From Gymnopilus junonius (lineage: Eukaryota > Basidiomycota > Agaricomycetes > Agaricales > Galerinaceae): DNA of 26,821 bases. The stretch's first letter is position 1; each line of letters starts with the position of its first letter. The stretch covers positions 1 to 26,821 of the forward strand of contig JADNYJ010000432.1 in NCBI GenBank assembly GCA_015501075.1. The letters are read 5' to 3'. The notes below the pieces were generated by a model, which was not told the origin of the DNA, made no database searches, and saw only the letters and a program-made list of their open reading frames with translations. A program made the translations under genes and the position numbers. Positions 22,212 to 26,821 of the stretch are shown one piece after another.

Positions 22212-23190
22212 TCATGGCCGAGCCCTAAATAAGACACGGTATAGGTATGAACAAGGGGTCTTTCCTTGCTTTGGCATCTTTGGCTGCGTTTGTACAATCT
22301 TTGGAATTGGAGCTGCATTCGAGGCCAAATTGAGGTCATTAGTATCATCCGCAGCTTCATCAGGTTCAAATATTTCTGAGAGAACGACGCATAACACGAC
22401 TGTGGTGAATACTTCAATAATATGAAAATGAAAATCAGCCCAAGCACTCTCTGAGAAAAGGAATTCGGAAGTGTAAAAAAGTCGATACGCACAAAACACT
22501 TTCAAAGAGATGGAAATGAGTAAGGCCGTAATTATCCGAGCAACCCACTTCGAGCTAGGGATAGTTTCGGAGAATTGAGAAAGTTTTGAGACTGCGAAAG
22601 GGCATACGGTCAATATTCAACCAGATATAATCCGAGTCAGAAGAGAACACGAAAGTAAACATACCTGCATTCCAGGGAGATTCTACCATCACAACGATCC
22701 ACAAGACCACTGAGGCGAATAGTACCATAAACCCTGTTAGCTCATACTGGGATGGAAAGCTGCAAAAGAAGTTCAATCAGGTTTTCGTCCATATCCTCAT
22801 AACAGAAAGTGGCCTGGAAACATACAAGACGCCCACTATCCAGACAACGCAACCGCTTATACCGCATGCTCCAGCCACGATGAGATTTTTCTTGCCAAGT
22901 ACACCCTCGATGGCGTGTCTATTTGAGGCAGACATGCCAACTATCCAGGCTGTAAGGATTATGGATAGAACAAGAATAGGAATCCAAAGAATCATCATTA
23001 TTACTGAATTTATATCCAGAACACGCTTCGTGAATATGCGAATTTAGAGTACGTTAAGGAAAGATGGTGACTTACCACTGAATATCTCAGAGGCGGTATC
23101 GATCCATGAGCGTCCATCGACTTCTTTGTGAGGGCATTCCTCTGGAAACGAGTCCAACGCATTGACAGCTGACTTGGACTCAGCGTCCAT
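22212..23190 (-). CDS. multi-pass membrane protein, family unknown (tandem copy A)
   Basis: Paralogue of the next gene downstream. Exons (minus): 23190-23076, 23003-22826, 22759-22665, 22591-22500, 22448-22212; about 238 residues. A 38-residue hydrophilic N-terminus begins MDAESKSAVNALDSFPEE and ends WIDTASEIFSG, comparable to STWVESVGALLYG in copy B. Then come hydrophobic segments IMMILWIPILVLSIILTAW, NLIVAGACGISGCVVWIVG, GFMVLFASVVLWIVVMV, IITALLISISL and VFTTVVLCVVL, followed by a hydrophilic tail. The last intron (22499-22449, 51 nt) is a multiple of three and stays open if retained, which would add 17 residues. All donors and acceptors are GT-AG. The gene is divergent from NOC2 with about 420 bases between start codons. 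No family name can be given; the gene appears intact. Confidence 0.75.
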
Positions 23191-23610
23191 TGAAAGAGCC
23201 TGTGTGGACAACGGGGAGAAATCAGTGAGTTTTATATTTCCCTCGCGCTACTTATTTATGCAGTGTGCACCGCACTCTGGGGATTACCGTCGGCCGTGGG
23301 TGACTTCCAACTCCCATTTGGTCCTCCATCGCTTATGGGCGCGGTCTGGGGGCGGTGCCATTGCTGACTCCACTCATCGAAATCAGGTCGCCAAGGATTT
23401 ATGCAATATAGTATTACTAGCAAAGAGAGGCGAAGTATGCCAAGTGATAATATGGAGGTCCTTGGGAGTCCTTGGGCAGTGTTGTGAGTTTGTTCTGAGA
23501 TATCATTGGCCACCCGATCGAAATTTGATCGACCATGGCTTATGTAATTGACCTCTTCTCGTCTCTCGTTACGAGTCGTCCACCACTCACTGTCCTTCCA
23601 TCTACGACCA
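23191..23610. promoter_or_regulatory. shared divergent promoter region, membrane gene A / NOC2
   Basis: The two start codons face away from each other across about 420 bases with no coding sequence supported on either strand. A CT-rich patch (about 23550-23610) precedes the NOC2 start. No defined factor site was identified. Confidence 0.5.
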
Positions 23611-26440
23611 ATGGCCAAAGCTTCAAAAGCTACGAAAAGGTTTGTTGCCAGTGGGCAGCTGAAGAAAACCATTCAAGCACGTCGCAAACACAAGGAAATT
23701 CAGAAGAAATTCCAGAAGCGGAGAGGGAACAAGGGCGAGGATGCGAAGGGGAAGGAAAGATCTGTCGAAGGCGAGGATGGGAAGGAAGACGAGGAGGAGT
23801 TAGATACGCAAAAATCTGGCAAGGGGTATAGTTTAATCTTCGTGACTCTGGCGATTTTCCTGGATATCTAATAAGCTGAGACAGGCCGAAAAAGAAAATG
23901 ACCGTGGACAGCTTCCTCAGTGGAGATTTTATGGACGACAGCGATGAAGATGACCAAGAGGACGATGACGTTCGTCTAGTGCTATACTCTCTGTCCTTAA
24001 ATCACATTTTTACTCACTCGCACTGAACCAACTTCAGATGGGAGGAGGCTCAGACGAGTCGGAAAACGAAGACGACGAAGAAGGCGCGGGAGACTCGGAC
24101 GACGACGGTTCATTTGCTTCAGTCGACGAGTTGGATGGTATGTTTCTGAGGAAGCCCCGTATCTGAAGTGTGGTTTTTTAACGTGCACTTTTCAGAGGAA
24201 GGCAAAAACCATCTACTAGAGCTATCAAAGCTCGCCGAAAAAGATCCAGAGTTCTTCAAATACCTGCAAGAAAACGACAAGGAACTGCTCAACTTTGACC
24301 CTGACGCTATTCCCGCGGCGGATGAGGACGATGAAGAAGATGCTGACGGGGATGTTGCCATGGACGAGGAGGAGAAAGTGCCTGTATTAACGAAGGAACA
24401 GCTGAAGAAGTGGCAGAAGTCCATCTTGGAGGTACGCTCGTTCTTGCATGTTGCAGCTGGTCTGTGGATCCTCATTTTATGTTATTCTAGCAACGTTCAT
24501 TACGTGCCCTACGGAAGTTGCTGATTGCCTTCCGGTCAGCGGCCCACATGAACGAGGAGGACCAAGTCTTGGCGTGGAGCATAGACAGTTCGTCTGGTAA
24601 GTGATACATCCGCCAGCCATGTCTCTGCAGCTGACGCCTTCCTCATAGTGTTCAACAAGCTTGTCGTTACCACCCTACGATACACACCTATCGTTCTGGA
24701 GCATCACGCTCCTTACAAAACACTGTCTAACGGGAAATTGTGAGCTTCCTGGCTTTTTTCAGTTGCAGTTCAAGCCAAACTAACGAAGATCTTCCCATTT
24801 AGCAAAGCCCCAGCCCAGAACCAAAAATTCAAGACTCTTCAAAAACTCATCCTGTCGCACTTCCACAACACCACTCACATCCTTTCGCAGCTGACAGACG
24901 AAGACCAGCTCAGGCTAGCCCTTACGGAGAGTGCCAAGCTAGTACCCTATATTATTAGCAGCCGCAAGTCTGTGAAAGCTTATCTCAAAGTTCGTCATTT
25001 CACTTCTCCGTTGTGTGAGTCCTTGGCATCGAGACTTATTATTTCCCGTTCTTTCTTACAGAAATGCCTGGAACTGTGGTCAAGTGGATCGGATAGCATC
25101 CGTATCGCAGCTTTCCTATCTGTCAGGAAACTGGCAGCGTCGACGATGAGTCTATCATGGACAGTATTCTCAAGGTGTGCAACCGAGTTATATGTTGCAC
25201 CCTATTCCGTTCTTCTGATCTTTGGCTTCGAATAGTCGACATATCTCACCCTCGTTCGGTCATCCAAGTCGACCAGCGCACATACCCTTCCATCAATAAA
25301 CCTGATGAAAAATTCTGCTTCAGAAGTATTTTATATGGACCACGCGACGGCGTATCAACACGCCTTTGGCTATATTCGTCAACTTGCTATTCATCTCCGA
25401 AATAGCATGAAATCAAGACCAAGGTCCGTCTGCCATTTTTTTTATGGAGCTGTTGTTGATTAAATGGCATTCTTCATGTAGGAGGCTTACAAGCAAGTCT
25501 ACAACTGGCAGTTCGCCCACTTGTCGACTTCTGGTCTATCGTGCTCGCTAGAGCTTGCGATGCCGAGTCTGAGAGAAATTCTGGCAAACAGAGCGAGCTG
25601 CGACCACTCATTTATCCTCTGGTTCAAGTTGCACTTGGAGCTATCAGTACGCTGCTGTTTCCAATTTCCCCAACCCTAACCTTAATCTATTTTTTCCTCC
25701 TGTGCAGGCTAGTGCCTAACAGTCGGTCCACCCTTCCATTTGCAAATCATCCGCTCTCTGCTACACCTTACAAACACACGCAACCTACGTTCCTCTCTGC
25801 TTACCTTGTCCCCATTCTCTCCGTCTATATTGCGCCTTCCAGTCGGCCCAAGTCCTCCACCTCCGTCCGCTCGATTGGACGTGCAGATCAGAATTCCACA
25901 GCAATATGTGAAGACCGCGTGCTTTCCGAGGCATGGTGAAAGACGACGTACCTGCTCGCGGATGGCTCGTCAGCGCACCGGTACATGGCAGCATCGGATT
26001 CCCTGAGATCATAGTGCCTATTGTCGTTCTCTTGCGAAAGAGCCTAAAAGGCCATGCAATGGACAGACTACTGCTGCTGGGAGCGGAAAGGGGAAGAATT
26101 CAGGTGCTGGTGGTAAAGAGCACGGGATTTTGAAGTGTTCTTGGAGAGGGTGGATGAGAGTGCCAAATGGGTTGAAAGCGGAGGAAGAATGTGCAGTTTG
26201 CGCCTTCCAAGCTGGGCGAGGTTCAAGATTGGGAGAGGACAATCAGAGGCAAATTGGAGTCTGAGTCGCCCCTTGGGAAGTACCTCAAGGTGCAGAGAAA
26301 GACGAGGGAGAGAAACGCCGCCAACTCATGAAAAGGTCTGTATTCCCAAGTTCGTCTTGTCTAAGTGGAACTGACGTTTTATTGTCTTTTACTTTCTGCA
26401 GGCACGTAAAGGGGAGGATGAGATTCTTAGAGAGGATTGA
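23611..26440 (+). CDS. NOC2: nucleolar complex protein 2 (60S ribosome biogenesis)
   Basis: Noc2 pairs with Noc1 and Noc3 to move pre-60S particles from nucleolus to nucleoplasm; it is essential in yeast. Exons: 23611-23825, 23885-23969, 24038-24137, 24196-24431, 24491-24596, 24649-24739, 24803-24989, 25062-25174, 25236-25423, 25482-25646, 25708-26335, 26402-26440. The start MAKASKATKRFVASGQLKK and basic KTIQARRKHKEIQKK segment fit the family, followed by acidic stretches and then the conserved core: KNHLLELSKLAEKDPEFFKYL, SLRALRKLLIAFRSAAHM, FNKLVVTTLRYTPIVLEHH, FKTLQKLILSHFHNTTHIL, YNWQFAH, VDFWSIVLARACDAES, SELRPLIYPLVQVALGAI, LDVQIRIPQQYVKT, HGSIGFPEIIVPIVVLLRKSL, LGKYLKVQRKTRE. Up to about 25140 the frame is clean. 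Beyond it the frame slips by one base near 25143, 25411, 25523, 25730-25737, 25785, 25870, 25963, 26170 and 26332. Each conserved block is intact but in a different frame. Confidence 0.88.
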
Positions 26441-26821
26441 TTACGCCATGGCGCGCTGATGACGGGTTTTTTATGCTGGATGTGGTTGACTTTCGACTTC
26501 AGCCCTTCTCCGTCTCTGTGCAGTCGAAAACTAGATACAAACTTTACTGATGGCCCTTAGCGGACATTAACATTGTTGAGCCGTATCGTTACTCGTGTTG
26601 TTACATCGTAAAGAGGCGGTTGCATGATTCAATTATACTAAGAGTCGCACTTTACTACTAGAAAAGATGTCGTAAAATGCTCCACATGCACAACGCTGTG
26701 GAAGCAGAGGTTGATACCGCATGATGCCCTTTGACGTTTCATTTGCATCGAGGACAACTCGGGCGGGTAGTGACGACATACGTACTCATTCTCGGGTACA
26801 TCGATTTCCGACTTTTTTGAT
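26441..26821. other. 3' flank of NOC2
   Basis: No open frame of note and no recognised motif to the end of the window. It probably contains the NOC2 3' UTR. Confidence 0.45.

Noticed and set aside
25669..25684. CCAACCCTAACCTTAA resembling telomeric repeats
   Set aside because: A single imperfect copy inside the pyrimidine-rich end of a NOC2 intron.

Overview
The window looks like nuclear DNA of a mushroom-forming basidiomycete (Agaricomycetes). Its genes are cut by many 45-65 nt GT-AG introns. The protein families (a caspase-domain protein with a long C-terminal region, F-box proteins with an 'IHxLPxEVL' type motif, NHP6, an ABCC transporter, GH47 mannosidase, NOC2) are those common in Agaricomycetes, and promoters are pyrimidine-rich. 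No tRNA, rRNA, CRISPR array or intact transposon was found. All family calls come from reading translations by eye; no database was searched.

Layout, left to right. (1) 3-1428 (+): the 3' part of a caspase-domain (peptidase C14-like) gene, running off the left edge and frame-disrupted. (2) 1429-3337: gene-free, ending in the CT-rich promoter of (3) NHP6 (3338-4075, +), a small HMG-box chromatin protein. (4) 4076-6234: gene-free. (5) 7284-6235 (-): an F-box gene broken by two in-frame stops. (6) 14167-7579 (-): a full ABCC/MRP-type ABC transporter of about 1,580 residues in 34-35 exons, some only 13-24 nt. (7) 18181-15683 (-): a class I alpha-1,2-mannosidase (GH47) with a one-base frame problem near its C-terminus. 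(8) 20286-18629 (-): a second F-box/leucine-rich-type gene, a pseudogene with several nonsense and frame changes. (9) 21598-20699 and 23190-22212 (-): two tandem paralogues of a small multi-pass membrane protein that I cannot name; three internal exons have identical lengths (178, 95, 92 nt). (10) 23611-26440 (+): NOC2, a 60S ribosome-biogenesis factor, divergent from the upstream membrane gene; its 5' half reads cleanly and its 3' half carries many apparent single-base losses.

The genes do not form an evident pathway or cluster: housekeeping genes (NHP6, GH47, NOC2), one transporter, and lineage-expanded families (caspase-like, F-box, membrane protein) are mixed. Two kinds of gene damage should be kept apart. 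The F-box genes carry nonsense codons that look like real decay. The caspase, GH47 and especially NOC2 genes carry isolated one-base frame slips, several beside short homopolymers, which could equally be uncorrected sequencing errors. The most interesting unexplained element is the tandem membrane-protein pair.
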